From assembly GCF_001650735.1 (NCBI RefSeq), contig NZ_LXVY01000005.1, forward strand, positions 124,001 to 188,000: a stretch of DNA of 64,000 bases, written 5' to 3'. Positions 1 through 9,413 of the stretch are shown here, piece after piece. Under the pieces are notes generated by a model that saw nothing but the letters and a program-made list of their open reading frames with translations, had not been told where the DNA came from and ran no database searches. Within the stretch, counting starts at the first letter, position 1; each line of letters begins with the position of its first letter. The stretch is from Sphingomonas sp. TDK1. Its GTDB lineage: Bacteria > Pseudomonadota > Alphaproteobacteria > Sphingomonadales > Sphingomonadaceae. Made by a program: the position numbers and the translations under genes.

Positions 1-847
1 AAGCGACGACACTGTCGTAGCTGCCGATCAGCCGCGCACCCTGGGGGATGAGAAGGATACTGCCCGTCGCGCTGTCGAAGACCCGCTCCGTCACCTGAGC
101 GATGACGAGCCCGGGGAGATCGGACCTGAGTCCGGTGATCAGGCTCGCCGCGATGACGCTGCCGGCGGACAGCATGTTCGGTGACACTGGCGGGCTCAGC
201 CGGTGCGCATTGACATCGCCGCCGCTGTCGCGCGCAGCCACGAAGTCAGCCTTGCGCTGCTGCGCATTGGGATCACGATCGGGATCGATCGCGAGCCGCG
301 ACGCATCGGTGGCTTGGACGAATGGCGAGGATGGGGTCGCATCGGCGGTGCGGGCCGGATCGTTGCGATTGCCCGATTGCACCAGCACCCCCGACTCGCG
401 CGCTGCCTTCAGTTCTGCAGCCATTCGCTCCCGTTCGGTTACGGCGGCCTGATCGGCACGCGGCGTCCCGCTCTCCGCTGGCGGCGCGATAGCCATGGCG
501 CGCTGATGCTCGAGGATCGGCCGACCGAGGTCGCCCGGCAAGGGCGGGCCGAGCTTCGGCACGTCGCCATAGCTGCCCGGCAGGCGGTTAAGGGTATCGG
601 CGGGTGCCTTCACCGCTACGGGCGTGTCTTGTGTTGGTGCAGCCAGGTGCAGGTCCGTCGACCGAAGCGCCACCCAGGCCGTCGCGGCCAGACTGACCGA
701 GCCGAGCGCCGCGATGCCGACAATGGCGCCTCGCTTGAAGCGGATCGCACGCGCGGGCTGTGCGCGAAGCGCCAGCGTTTCCGGATCCACCTTGGCCGGG
801 ATGGCAGGCGCTTCGGGTGCAGATGGTGATGCTGCCTCGGCGGTCAT
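1..847 (-). CDS. trbI: TrbI/VirB10-like conjugation protein, C-terminus beyond left edge
   Basis: Inner-membrane-anchored channel protein of a conjugative type IV secretion system; in this family it links the inner-membrane complex to the outer-membrane core. About 282 codons are present and the frame is still open at the left edge. Start ATG at 847 follows a GGAGG ribosome binding site five bases upstream. There is a cytoplasmic N-terminus, one membrane segment near residues 38-62, a Pro-rich linker, then the start of the VirB10 beta domain. Typical motifs there are SAGSVIAASLITGLRSDLPG and the IPQGARLIGSYD stretch at the edge. The start overlaps the stop of trbG (ATGA), so the two are translationally coupled. 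Family assignment is firm; whether the element is functional is doubtful because trbF upstream is broken. Confidence 0.9.
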   Translation of the reverse strand, partial: MTAEAASPSAPEAPAIPAKVDPETLALRAQPARAIRFKRGAIVGIAALGSVSLAATAWVALRSTDLHLAAPTQDTPVAVKAPADTLNRLPGSYGDVPKLGPPLPGDLGRPILEHQRAMAIAPPAESGTPRADQAAVTERERMAAELKAARESGVLVQSGNRNDPARTADATPSSPFVQATDASRLAIDPDRDPNAQQRKADFVAARDSGGDVNAHRLSPPVSPNMLSAGSVIAASLITGLRSDLPGLVIAQVTERVFDSATGSILLIPQGARLIGSYDSVVA

Positions 848-1704
848 GATTCCCTCCGGTCAGGCGAACCTTCCGCCACCCGGCGGATGCGGACAATCTG
901 CTGGTGCTTCGTGCCGAGGCGAAGCTCGGCGACGTCGAAGATCCGATCGACGACATAGAAGCGGCCCTTCACGCGGTAGTTTACGAGTTGGGCCTCGCCC
1001 TTCCCGTCCACCAGGAAGATGGGGGGCGCCTCCCCGACGGCCAGCGTTGCCGGGAACTCGATGAAGGTCTGCCGCCCGTCGTCGAAAGCACGAAATGGCC
1101 GCCAGGCTGGTCGATCGCCCGACACGACGTAGTTGAAGTGCAACTGCTCGACCTCGATACCGGTCGCCACGGGTGCAACCGCCTCGGCTTCTGCGGTGGC
1201 GCGCTTCAACGCGATCAGCGCATCCTGCGGATAGGTCCAGGCGAGCGCAACCATTGCCGCCTTAGTCCTGCTGGTCAGGTTGAGATGATAGGTGCGCCGG
1301 TCCGTGGTGATGACAAGGTTGGTCGAGAGGCCCGCGCTGAACGGCTTGACGAGCACATGCGTCCGCCGCTCCGCGGCCGAACCGCTGGTGGTATCGCCGA
1401 TCACCCAGCGGGCCGTGTCGCCGCTCGCGACCGCGACCAGCGTTTCGCCCGGCTGCAAGGCAATGTCGGTTACCCGCTCTGGTGCCGTGGCGACGGAGTA
1501 GATGGCGCCATCGGCGAATGGATATGTCTGCATGGCGTTGACGGAGCCCTGCACGACGAGACCGTGCGTAGACCCCTCCTCGGCGCCGACGATCGGCAAG
1601 GGAACGCGCCCGGCATTATCGCGAGGCGAGGTTGCCCCCGCGCTGGCGTCTGCAAGGATCAGGCAAGGCACCAGCGGCGCGGCAGTTGCGAAGAGTCTCG
1701 TCAT
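844..1704 (-). CDS. trbG: TrbG/VirB9-like conjugation protein
   Basis: Periplasmic or outer-membrane component of the conjugative type IV secretion core complex (VirB9/CagX family), normally partnered with TrbI and TrbF. 286 aa, close to the usual family size. An N-terminal signal peptide runs to about residue 23. The beta-rich N-lobe includes YSVATAPERVTDIALQPGE and the C-lobe includes NYRVKGRFYVVDRIFD, both typical of VirB9. ATG at 1704 has a GGAG site eight bases upstream. It overlaps trbF upstream and trbI downstream by ATGA, the usual trbF-G-I order. Intact, but left without an intact upstream operon. Confidence 0.92.
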   Translation of the reverse strand: MTRLFATAAPLVPCLILADASAGATSPRDNAGRVPLPIVGAEEGSTHGLVVQGSVNAMQTYPFADGAIYSVATAPERVTDIALQPGETLVAVASGDTARWVIGDTTSGSAAERRTHVLVKPFSAGLSTNLVITTDRRTYHLNLTSRTKAAMVALAWTYPQDALIALKRATAEAEAVAPVATGIEVEQLHFNYVVSGDRPAWRPFRAFDDGRQTFIEFPATLAVGEAPPIFLVDGKGEAQLVNYRVKGRFYVVDRIFDVAELRLGTKHQQIVRIRRVAEGSPDRRES

Positions 1705-2100
1705 GGCTGTGTCTCCGTATTGACGGTGGGTTGCGCACCAAGGTTCGGGTCGAGCGGCGAGCCAAGCGGCACGTTGCTGGGCGGCTGCGCAGTACGCGTC
1801 GAAGCCGCCGGCGCTGCGGGTTCAAGTTCACGGCTCCAGTCGATCGCGTCGATGTAGATGCCGAGCGGGTTCTTCCGGAGCGTGTCGGCCGATACCGGCG
1901 GCTTGGTCAGGATCGTCAGGATGCCGGTCCAGTGGGAAGTGCCTGCAGCATTTCCACGCTCATAGGCGGTCTCGGTCCACTTCACTTGAAAGGAGCGATC
2001 CGATGCCCGGACTACGCTCGTCACCTGGACCGACACGGTCCGCTGGCCGATCCTGGCAAACGGGTCTGCCGCCCGCACATAGAGGCTCTGGACGCGGCCG
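1701..2100 (-). pseudogene. trbF: TrbF/VirB8-like protein, C-terminal fragment truncated at a junction
   Basis: C-terminal part (about 133 codons) of the periplasmic VirB8-like domain of TrbF. Recognisable family sequence begins near RAADPFARIGQRTVSVQVTS and runs through the KNPLGIYIDAIDWSREL motif to a Pro-rich tail. The reading frame stays open upstream to 2342, but from about 2100 it is antisense to the lasso cyclase gene and no longer resembles TrbF. The N-terminal cytoplasmic and membrane segments are missing. The break coincides with the point where the cyclase on the opposite strand loses its own N-terminus, so one event explains both. The boundary is an estimate, good to about 20 bases. 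Confidence 0.8.
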
Positions 2101-3629
2101 AGCAGGCGCGGATCGGCGCTACACGCGGCAGTCATCTGATCGAGCGCTACTGGGGGCGTTACGTCGCCATCCTCCGCGAACCGGACGGACAGCGCGTCGA
2201 TATCGTCCGGGCGCCGCTTGGAGATCTTCCATGCTATGTCGTCGAAACCGACGGCGCGTGGGCCATTGCCTCGGACGTCGCCTTGCTGGCCGCGTTCGGC
2301 CTGTTCACCCCTGCCATCGCGTGGGACGAAGTCGCGCGACACCTCGCCAGGCGCGACATGCGCAGCCCGGCTACCTGCCTGAGGGACTTGCGTGAACTGC
2401 CCGGCGGCCAGCGGCTCACCCTCGCTGGCGGCAAGGCGGTGGTCACGCCATTATGGTCGCCCTGGACCTTTGCCGATCGCAGCCGGCAGATCGATGACGC
2501 GGATGAAGCCGCCCACCGGCTGCGCGATGCCGCGCTGGAATGCGTGGCGGCAAGGGCGTCCGAGTACAAGCAAGTCGTCCTGATGCTGTCGGGCGGGCTG
2601 GATTCCTCAATCGTCGCGGCATGCCTCGCCCGGCAGGGCTTGCCATTCCATTGCCTGACCCTGGTTACCGAGGACGCGATTGGTGATGAGCGCACCTATG
2701 CGCGCCTTGTGAGCGAATCCCTGGATGTCGGTCTGACGGAGGCGTATCGGGACGTATCCCGCATCGACATCGCACGATCCGGCGCGCGCCGCCTTCCACG
2801 TCCGACGGTCCGGGCGTTCGTCCAGGAATCGAACCGCCTGGCCATCGAGACGGCGCGGGCGGCTGGGGCCGACGCGATCTTCAACGGTGGTGGGGGCGAC
2901 AATGTGTTCTGTTCGCTGCAGTCCGCCGGGCCCGCGGCAGATCGCCTGCTGAGCGCGGGGCCGGGCATGGCCTTCCTGCGTACGGCGCGGGAGATCAGCC
3001 AGCTCGCCTCGGCGAGCCTGTGGGCGGTTATCAGCGACGCGGCCAAGCGCGCCTGGTTCGGCAAGCCGGCGATGCGGCATGTGCAGGACTTGAGCTTCCT
3101 GTCTCCGCGGGCAACAAGCATGGCCGGAGCGAGCACCCTCCACCCCTGGCTTATCCTTCCGCCGGACGCCCTTCCCGGCAAGGCGATGCACATCCGATTG
3201 ATCGCCTTCGCGCAAAGCTATGTGGAAGGCCATGATCCACAGGATCCGCTGCCGACCGTTTCGCCGTTGCTCGCCCAGCCGCTGGTCGAGACCTGCCTGG
3301 GCGTTCCGAGCTGGGGATGGTTCGAGGGCGGGCGCAACCGCGCCGTCGCGCGCCGCGCCTTTACCGGGGACCTTCCTGCCGACATTATCGGGCGGCGCTC
3401 GAAGGGCACCCCCGACAGTTTCGTGGCGCAGATCTTCGAAGCGCATCGCAGCGCGATTCGCCGGATGCTTGCCGAGGGCGAGCTGGCCGCGCACGACATG
3501 CTCGATCTGCCGGCCGTGCTGCGTGCGCTTGACGATCCGCGCCCGGTGCATGGCGATGCGTTCCGGCGCATCCTGCAGTTCGCCGATGTCGAAGCCTGGG
3601 CACGCGGCTGGACGCGATCAGGGCGATGA
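2100..3629 (+). pseudogene. Lasso peptide macrolactam synthetase (asparagine synthase-like), 5'-truncated
   Basis: Asparagine synthetase B homologue of the lasso peptide C-protein type, which adenylates an Asp or Glu side chain of the precursor to close the macrolactam ring. About 510 codons remain. The glutaminase-like N-terminal domain is only partly present, from around IERYWGRYVAIL, which in full-length members is preceded by some 80 residues and the start codon. The synthetase domain is intact: the PP-loop SGGLDSS lies near 2588-2608 and a second signature, FNGGGGDNVF, near 2880-2910. The frame is open back to 1632, but that extension is antisense to trbF and is not cyclase sequence. No precursor or leader peptidase gene precedes it. 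The last 12 bases overlap the convergent isopeptidase gene. Probably inactive, unless an internal start yields a partial protein. Confidence 0.8.
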
Positions 3630-5759
3630 CGCGGCCGGGCGCATCTGCGCGCGCATCGCCGCCCATCGCTGATATTGCGCGGCCTTGGCGGGATCGGGAT
3701 CGACACGAGATTGCAGCCAGAACTGAAACCAGTCTAGGTTGCGCTCGTAGATCGCACAGCGATGCGCGGGCTGCCACTTGATGTGGTGCTCGCCGGGGAA
3801 GATGTACATTTCCACTGGCTGGCCCGCATCGCGCAGCGCGGTGAAGGTTTCCAGGCCGAGCAGATATTCCTCGTCGGCGAGTTGCATGAGCAGCGGCCGA
3901 TCCATCGCGGGCGCATTGAGGGCCATCGAATAGGGTCGCCAAAAGGCGGGATCGTCGCGGGTCGCGGGGGGATAGCCCATCGCCCGCATCGCGTCGGCAT
4001 AGCCGATACCGCCATAGGTCATGACCGATCGCGGCTCGATGCAGCAGGTACTGATCGACGCCGCAGCAAACAGCCGCGTGTTGATGAGCGCGAAGCGGGC
4101 CGTCGAGGCGCCGTCGCTCAGGCCCGTTATGCCGATCCGCGCGGGATCGACGATGGCGCGGGCGATGACCATGTTCACGCCGGTGACGAGGGATGACAAC
4201 AGGCTTCGGCGCTCGGCCCATCCCTTGCCGTTGACGGCATTGACGTCGGCATAGGATCGGATGCCGGGCTTCGCTTCCGCAAAGAAGGCGGGACGTTCGA
4301 TGCTCAGCACTGCGAACCCGCGCGCCGCAAAGGCATGGATCGGATATTCGTCGCCGGTGCCGCCGCGCAGGAAGCCGTCACTATGATATTGCACGACGAT
4401 CATCGGCAGCTTCGTGCCCGGCTGGTAGCCGGGCGGCAGAACGAGATCCCCCCAGGCCTCCAGCCCGAGATCGTTGCGCCACCGCAGTCGCTCCACCTTG
4501 CCCAGCCGGATCGATGCGAATTCCGGATTCGGGTCGTATACCGGCTGCACGCGACCGCTGCGGGGGTCGATCGACACCAGCCGGCGCGGCATGACGGCAT
4601 TCTCGGACGTGCATAGCAGCGACACGCCCGCCGGCGTGCAGCCCAGCAGGACATCGTCGGTCAGCAGCACGCGCTGCGGCTCGGCAGGGCCTGGGGTCCA
4701 GCGATAAAGGCCCATCTGCCCCTTGGCCCAGCCCTCGCGCCGCAGGAAGCGAAGCTCCTTGCCCTCACGGGCCCACCACAGACCGGTAAATCCGCCGTCG
4801 CAGCGCGGCGACCTGCACGCTACGCGATGCCCGGTTGAATCGATGGCGAGGAGCCGCAACGGACTGAGCGGCGATACGTCGCTGTGTTCGGTCCACGCCC
4901 GCCGTCCATCGACCGAGACCGCCGATGGCGGGATCGCGCTGCCCGACAGGTCCTCCATCGGAACAAGCGACCGTTCGGCGTCGCTTGCGGGTGAGACCTG
5001 CCCGGTCTCCGGGTCGACCCTGAAGGCTTCACGCGGCACCGAGCCCGAGATCAGCGGCCGGGGTGCGATATTGGGGGCGAACCGCGCATCATACAGCCAG
5101 CCGTCTCGGCCTTCCTGCGCGATGCGGCGCTGGGCGGCAATGCGTCCGGGCAACGCGACATAGACGATGCCGCGCCCGTCGCCCGACCAGGCGACGGCCT
5201 CGACGTCGACTTCCGACCGGGTGACCGGTTGCGCCCCGCTGCCATCGGATCGCGCACGCCAGGCCTGGGTGATGCCCCGATCGCGCCGAAGATAGGCGAT
5301 CCAGCGGCCATCGGGCGACCAGAACGGCGTCACCAGGGTAGGAAACCCATTGTCGACAACGAGGCCCCGCGCGACGGTGCTGTTGGTCATCATCTCGCCG
5401 CCGCGATCGACGATACGCGGCAGGGGTTCGCCAGACAGGTTGACCACGACGAGCGCGCGGCAATAGCGGTTGGCGTCGGGATCGGCACGGCTCAGGATGA
5501 AGGCAGCCTGGCGCCCATCCGGTGAGATACCAAGCGGGCTTGGCTGTCCGAACATCGACCCGTCCGGCTGACCGATATCGCGCAGCTTGAGCAGGTCATC
5601 GGCGGTGACCGCCCGAGCAACGTGGCGCGACGCCTGCGCGGTCGGCAGCAGATCCTCGCATGCCGCCACGGCAGGGTGCGACATGGCGACAAGGCAAAGC
5701 AGGGCCACGAGCGTAGCGAGGCGCGGGAAGGCACGCCTCAGATGCGGCGACGTTACCAT
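3618..5759 (-). CDS. Atxe2-like lasso peptide isopeptidase (S9 family)
   Basis: Prolyl-oligopeptidase-fold serine hydrolase that in characterised relatives cuts the isopeptide bond of lasso peptides and linearises them. 713 aa. A signal peptide ends near residue 33 (SHPAVA-A), followed by a beta-propeller with repeated blade motifs such as WSPDGRWIAYLRR and WSGDGRGIVYVA, then an alpha/beta hydrolase domain. The likely triad is Ser548 in GLSDGAS, Asp629 in LADEEY and His658 or His659 in GEHHIKW; this order and spacing fit the family. The start ATG lies within the last codons of the TonB receptor gene (7-base overlap), so the two are co-translated. The export signal and neighbouring receptor suggest periplasmic processing of imported lasso peptide; substrate identity is inferred. 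Confidence 0.88.
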   Translation of the reverse strand: MVTSPHLRRAFPRLATLVALLCLVAMSHPAVAACEDLLPTAQASRHVARAVTADDLLKLRDIGQPDGSMFGQPSPLGISPDGRQAAFILSRADPDANRYCRALVVVNLSGEPLPRIVDRGGEMMTNSTVARGLVVDNGFPTLVTPFWSPDGRWIAYLRRDRGITQAWRARSDGSGAQPVTRSEVDVEAVAWSGDGRGIVYVALPGRIAAQRRIAQEGRDGWLYDARFAPNIAPRPLISGSVPREAFRVDPETGQVSPASDAERSLVPMEDLSGSAIPPSAVSVDGRRAWTEHSDVSPLSPLRLLAIDSTGHRVACRSPRCDGGFTGLWWAREGKELRFLRREGWAKGQMGLYRWTPGPAEPQRVLLTDDVLLGCTPAGVSLLCTSENAVMPRRLVSIDPRSGRVQPVYDPNPEFASIRLGKVERLRWRNDLGLEAWGDLVLPPGYQPGTKLPMIVVQYHSDGFLRGGTGDEYPIHAFAARGFAVLSIERPAFFAEAKPGIRSYADVNAVNGKGWAERRSLLSSLVTGVNMVIARAIVDPARIGITGLSDGASTARFALINTRLFAAASISTCCIEPRSVMTYGGIGYADAMRAMGYPPATRDDPAFWRPYSMALNAPAMDRPLLMQLADEEYLLGLETFTALRDAGQPVEMYIFPGEHHIKWQPAHRCAIYERNLDWFQFWLQSRVDPDPAKAAQYQRWAAMRAQMRPAASSP

Positions 5760-8338
5760 GACTTGGCGATCCCGAACCCGATATAGCGGCCGACCGGCGA
5801 GTAATTGGTCGAATCATAGGCGGTGTCGGAATAGACCGATGTCGCAATCGTCGTCGGATGGGCGTCAAAGGCATTCTGCAGGGTAAGACTGAGTTCGAGG
5901 CCGTGCAGCGGGCCACGCACCGCGCCGAATGTATAGCGGGCGGTGAAATCGACCGTGTTCATCCCGTCGATCGATAGCGCCGGGGTCGAGCGGACGTCCT
6001 CGACGCCGCCGATATGGCTTGCCGTTGCATTGAGGGTCAGGGCCCCCTTGCTCCAGGTAACGCTGCCTCGACCTCGCCAGTGTGGCGGGTTGAAAAGAGT
6101 GCCGGCCTTTTCGAGGATCGGCGCCCCGGGCGTGAGCTGCTGGTTGCTTTCGAGATAGCTGGCATTGAGCGAGACGCCCAGCGTGCCGCGATTGCTTCCA
6201 AGATCGGTCCGATAGCCGGCGAGGAGATCGATGCCGCGGATCGATTGGCGACCGGCGTTGAGGTTGCTGTTGTCGACGATCGCGACAACAGCACCGGGGT
6301 TGTAGACTTGCCCCGAGACGTTGAAGAACTGCGCCGCATTGGCGATCGCGGCAGCCACGGTGGTCGCGCCCGGCGCCCGGGTGACCTGGCCGGCATAAAG
6401 CGGGTTGCTGAGCGCCTGGGCCTGGAAGCTGATCGGCGTCACGATCCGGTCGGTATAGCGGGTCGAGAAATAGCCGAGCTGCAGGCGCAGCCCCGGCACC
6501 ATGTGCGGCGTGAACTCGATCGTGGCGGTCCAGGTCCCGGCGCGCTCGGGTTTCAACGCTGGGTTCCCACCCTGGACCAGCAGCACGGTTGCGCTTGCCG
6601 GATAGCCGGTGCCACCCAGGCTCGCCGCCGGGTAGAGGAGCGCACTGCGTGCCTGATATTGCTGGAAAAGCGTCGGTGCGCGGAACGACCGACCCCAGCT
6701 CCCCTTGATCGCGATGTCGGCCACTGGCGCATAGATGATGCCGAGCTTGGGGGTCGCGACTGCATCAACGCCGGGGTAACGCTCGTAGCGGACAGCGCCG
6801 CTCAGGTTGAGGCGATCGATCCCGGCGATGCCCTGCCGAGCGGAAACAAGCGGCAGGTTGAGTTCGCCATAGGTATAATAGCTGTCCTGCGACCGGTTCA
6901 CATTGTTGAGATTGCCGGTGCCGCGAAAGGCATTGAGGCGATTGTCACGATAACCGGCGCCGATCGCCAGCTTGACCGGGCCGCCCGGCAGACGGAAGAG
7001 ACTGCCATCCGCGGCGAGTTCGACCGAACGGCCGCTGTTGCAATAGCAGATGAAATTGGCACTGGTCTGGCTGGCGCCGGCATAGCTGTCGCTGTGCAGA
7101 TCAACCTTTTCCTCGCCATAGACGCCGGAGAGCGACAATCGCCATGCCTTGCCCAGGTCGAGCTTGAGCGACGGTGCAACGGCGAAGGAACGGCTGGTCG
7201 AGCGCTGCTCGGTGCGGCTGATGGCGAGATTGCCGGCGGCGTTGAGCGGAAAACCCGACAGGCTCCAGCGCTTGTTGAACAAGGCATCCATCTCGAAAGA
7301 GAGGGTGTCGGTCAGTGCCTGATGTCCCGCCAAGGCCACCGCGTGCCGCCGCAGGGCAGGGTAGAGCGTGACGCCGGGTCGCGACGCCGCATAGGAGCGA
7401 TCATCCGACAGGATGTCGGTGTTGCGTGCGAATTCATAGGCGGCCACCAAACCGCCAGAACCCCATCTTTTGCCCGCGACCGCGCCATATTGCTGCTGGA
7501 AGTTGCCGCCGTCGGTCGATCCACCGAGGTTCGCGCGCGTCTCGAGGCCGTCATAGTCGCGCTTGAGAATGATGTTGGCGACGCCGGCAACCGCATCGGA
7601 ACCGTACAGCGCGGAGGCGCCATCGGCGACGATTTCGATCCGATCCACGATGCCCAGCGGTATCGCCGAGACATCGATGCCCTGGCGCGATCCGTTATAG
7701 GCGAGCCGATGGCCGTTAAGCAGAGTCAGCGTGGCATCGCTGCCCAGGCCGCGCAGGTTGATGGTGGAGGCGCTTCCGACATTGACGCCGCTAGCGGCGG
7801 GTACGTTCGCGCCGACGCCTGGATTCTGCCCGCCGCCGAAGTTCTGCGGGATGCTGCGCGCCGCCTCGGCGACACTGGTCTGCCCGGCATTGCGCATGTC
7901 CTGCTGGTCGAGGCGAATGACCGGCGACGCCACCGGTGCGCCACGAATCCGGCTCCCCGTCACGACGATCTCCGAACCGCTTTCGTCGGCCGAGGCGGCT
8001 TCTTGCACGGCAGTATCCCGCTCGATGACGAGGCCGGTGCCGACGACGCGCAGGCGCAGGCCCGAGCCGTCGAGCAGGGCCGCAATGGCATCCTCGGGCG
8101 CGAAATCGCCATCCAGGGATGGCGCGCGCTTGCCTCTCACAAGGTCGGCAGGCGCGGCGATGCTGCGACCGGAGGCAATCGCTACCGCGCGGAGCGACGC
8201 CGCCAGTGATTGCGACGGAAGATGGTAGGTTTGTCGCCCGGCCTCTGTCGCCGACGCGACCGTCGACGCCAGGACGAGCGCCGTCGTGCTTGTTGAAATC
8301 GAAGCGGCAATGACCGCAGAACGCCATATTCCCATCAT
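5753..8338 (-). CDS. TonB-dependent receptor with STN signalling domain (lasso peptide locus)
   Basis: Outer-membrane transducer of the FecA type, 861 aa from the chosen start. Start ATG at 8338 has AGGGGAG five bases upstream, and a second ATG follows at once; an in-frame ATG at 8389 has no comparable site. Order of parts: signal peptide, STN (secretin/TonB short N-terminal) domain at about residues 35-105 (YHLPSQSLAASLRAVA, ending in GTGLVIE), TonB plug with RIRGAPVASPVIRL and the INLRGLG box, then a 22-strand-type barrel ending in an aromatic residue (KSW). The STN domain is known to contact a FecR anti-sigma factor, which is encoded just upstream. Probable ligand is a lasso peptide, inferred from the isopeptidase gene that follows. 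Confidence 0.88.
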   Translation of the reverse strand: MMGIWRSAVIAASISTSTTALVLASTVASATEAGRQTYHLPSQSLAASLRAVAIASGRSIAAPADLVRGKRAPSLDGDFAPEDAIAALLDGSGLRLRVVGTGLVIERDTAVQEAASADESGSEIVVTGSRIRGAPVASPVIRLDQQDMRNAGQTSVAEAARSIPQNFGGGQNPGVGANVPAASGVNVGSASTINLRGLGSDATLTLLNGHRLAYNGSRQGIDVSAIPLGIVDRIEIVADGASALYGSDAVAGVANIILKRDYDGLETRANLGGSTDGGNFQQQYGAVAGKRWGSGGLVAAYEFARNTDILSDDRSYAASRPGVTLYPALRRHAVALAGHQALTDTLSFEMDALFNKRWSLSGFPLNAAGNLAISRTEQRSTSRSFAVAPSLKLDLGKAWRLSLSGVYGEEKVDLHSDSYAGASQTSANFICYCNSGRSVELAADGSLFRLPGGPVKLAIGAGYRDNRLNAFRGTGNLNNVNRSQDSYYTYGELNLPLVSARQGIAGIDRLNLSGAVRYERYPGVDAVATPKLGIIYAPVADIAIKGSWGRSFRAPTLFQQYQARSALLYPAASLGGTGYPASATVLLVQGGNPALKPERAGTWTATIEFTPHMVPGLRLQLGYFSTRYTDRIVTPISFQAQALSNPLYAGQVTRAPGATTVAAAIANAAQFFNVSGQVYNPGAVVAIVDNSNLNAGRQSIRGIDLLAGYRTDLGSNRGTLGVSLNASYLESNQQLTPGAPILEKAGTLFNPPHWRGRGSVTWSKGALTLNATASHIGGVEDVRSTPALSIDGMNTVDFTARYTFGAVRGPLHGLELSLTLQNAFDAHPTTIATSVYSDTAYDSTNYSPVGRYIGFGIAKSW

Positions 8339-8417
8339 GGGCTCCCCTTGGCGATGCACTGACACGGCATCGCTTGGGGGCCTCGACAATCGAGGCGCGA
8401 TCTACCCTAGGACTATT

Positions 8418-9413
8418 TCAGGAGGATCGACGCGCGGCGAGAATGAGGTTGCCATGGTCATCGCGGGAAAGGTCGAGATTGAACGTCGCCGCTAGCATCC
8501 GGGCGAAGCCGGGCGCATCTGTTGCGGCGAAGGCGCCTGTAAACCGCAGTGCACCGATGGCAGGGTCGGCGAGAACGATCTTTGTAGAATTATAGCGGTT
8601 CGCGGCAGCGACGACCTCGCTAAGCTGCGCGTCCTCGAACGACAACATGCCGGTGGGCCAGCGCGTTTCGCTGGCGGGGAGCGCGATCGGCGCACCCGCC
8701 GGTGTGCGCTGTTCCAACACCAGCCGCTGGCCTGGCGCAAGCAGCCGTCCCTTCCCAGATGCAGCCTCTCTTACTTCCACGGAACCTCGCAGCAGCGAGA
8801 CCGTCATGCGCTGTCCCTGCACATCGACGTCGAAGATCGTACCATGCGCGATGACCATGCCATTCCCAGCCATGACGACGAACGGACGCGTTGCGTCGTG
8901 CGCGACGTCGAAGCGGGCGCGCCCGCGTGCAAGCGTCAATCTCCGTTCACCGGCGGAATAGGCGATCCCGAGCTTACTGTCGGTGTCGAGCGTTACGCGG
9001 GAGCCGTCCGACAGGGTAATGGTGCGGATTTCGCCGAGCTGGCTGACGATCTGCGCTGGGTCGAGCCGGGTGGACCCGAACAGGCCAAGCTGGTGCAGGC
9101 CCATCCCTGAGAAAATCACGAGAACGAGTGTCGCGACGGTAGCAAGCGCAAGTTTCGACGTGGGGCGGGTCTGCCGTGGCGTCGATAACCGCCCCCGTGC
9201 CTCGCCAGCGGGCGTATGCGCCGCGATGGCCATGCGATCCCAATTGTCGAGAACATCGTCATAGATGTCCGCGTGCCGTGCGTCAGCCGCGTACCAAGCC
9301 TCGAACGCCGAATGATCGTCGTCTTCCGAAGATGATTGAAGTTGGGTGAGCCAGGCAATAGCCTCATCGCGCACGACATCATCCGTCCGGGCTTCCTTAC
9401 CGGCATCGGACAT
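8418..9413 (-). CDS. FecR-family anti-sigma factor / sigma regulator
   Basis: Inner-membrane regulator that holds or activates its ECF sigma factor in response to the STN domain of the receptor. 331 aa. N-terminal cytoplasmic FecR_N/DUF4880 segment (DEAIAWLTQLQSSSED), one membrane helix at about residues 90-112, a FecR domain with TITLSDGSRVTLDTDSKL, and a C-terminal STN-like region. The chosen ATG at 9413 overlaps the sigma gene stop (TGATG), which is tighter than an in-frame start at 9467 lying inside fecI. Lies between the sigma factor and the receptor genes, the classical fecI-fecR-fecA order. Confidence 0.9.
   Translation of the reverse strand: MSDAGKEARTDDVVRDEAIAWLTQLQSSSEDDDHSAFEAWYAADARHADIYDDVLDNWDRMAIAAHTPAGEARGRLSTPRQTRPTSKLALATVATLVLVIFSGMGLHQLGLFGSTRLDPAQIVSQLGEIRTITLSDGSRVTLDTDSKLGIAYSAGERRLTLARGRARFDVAHDATRPFVVMAGNGMVIAHGTIFDVDVQGQRMTVSLLRGSVEVREAASGKGRLLAPGQRLVLEQRTPAGAPIALPASETRWPTGMLSFEDAQLSEVVAAANRYNSTKIVLADPAIGALRFTGAFAATDAPGFARMLAATFNLDLSRDDHGNLILAARRSS

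Noticed and set aside
1632..2099. Upstream part of the long plus-strand frame that continues into the lasso cyclase
   Set aside because: It is antisense to trbF/trbG sequence and shows no cyclase features; it is open by chance in GC-rich DNA.
2101..2342. N-terminal extension of the trbF frame
   Set aside because: It lies antisense to the well-supported cyclase domain and has no VirB8 features.
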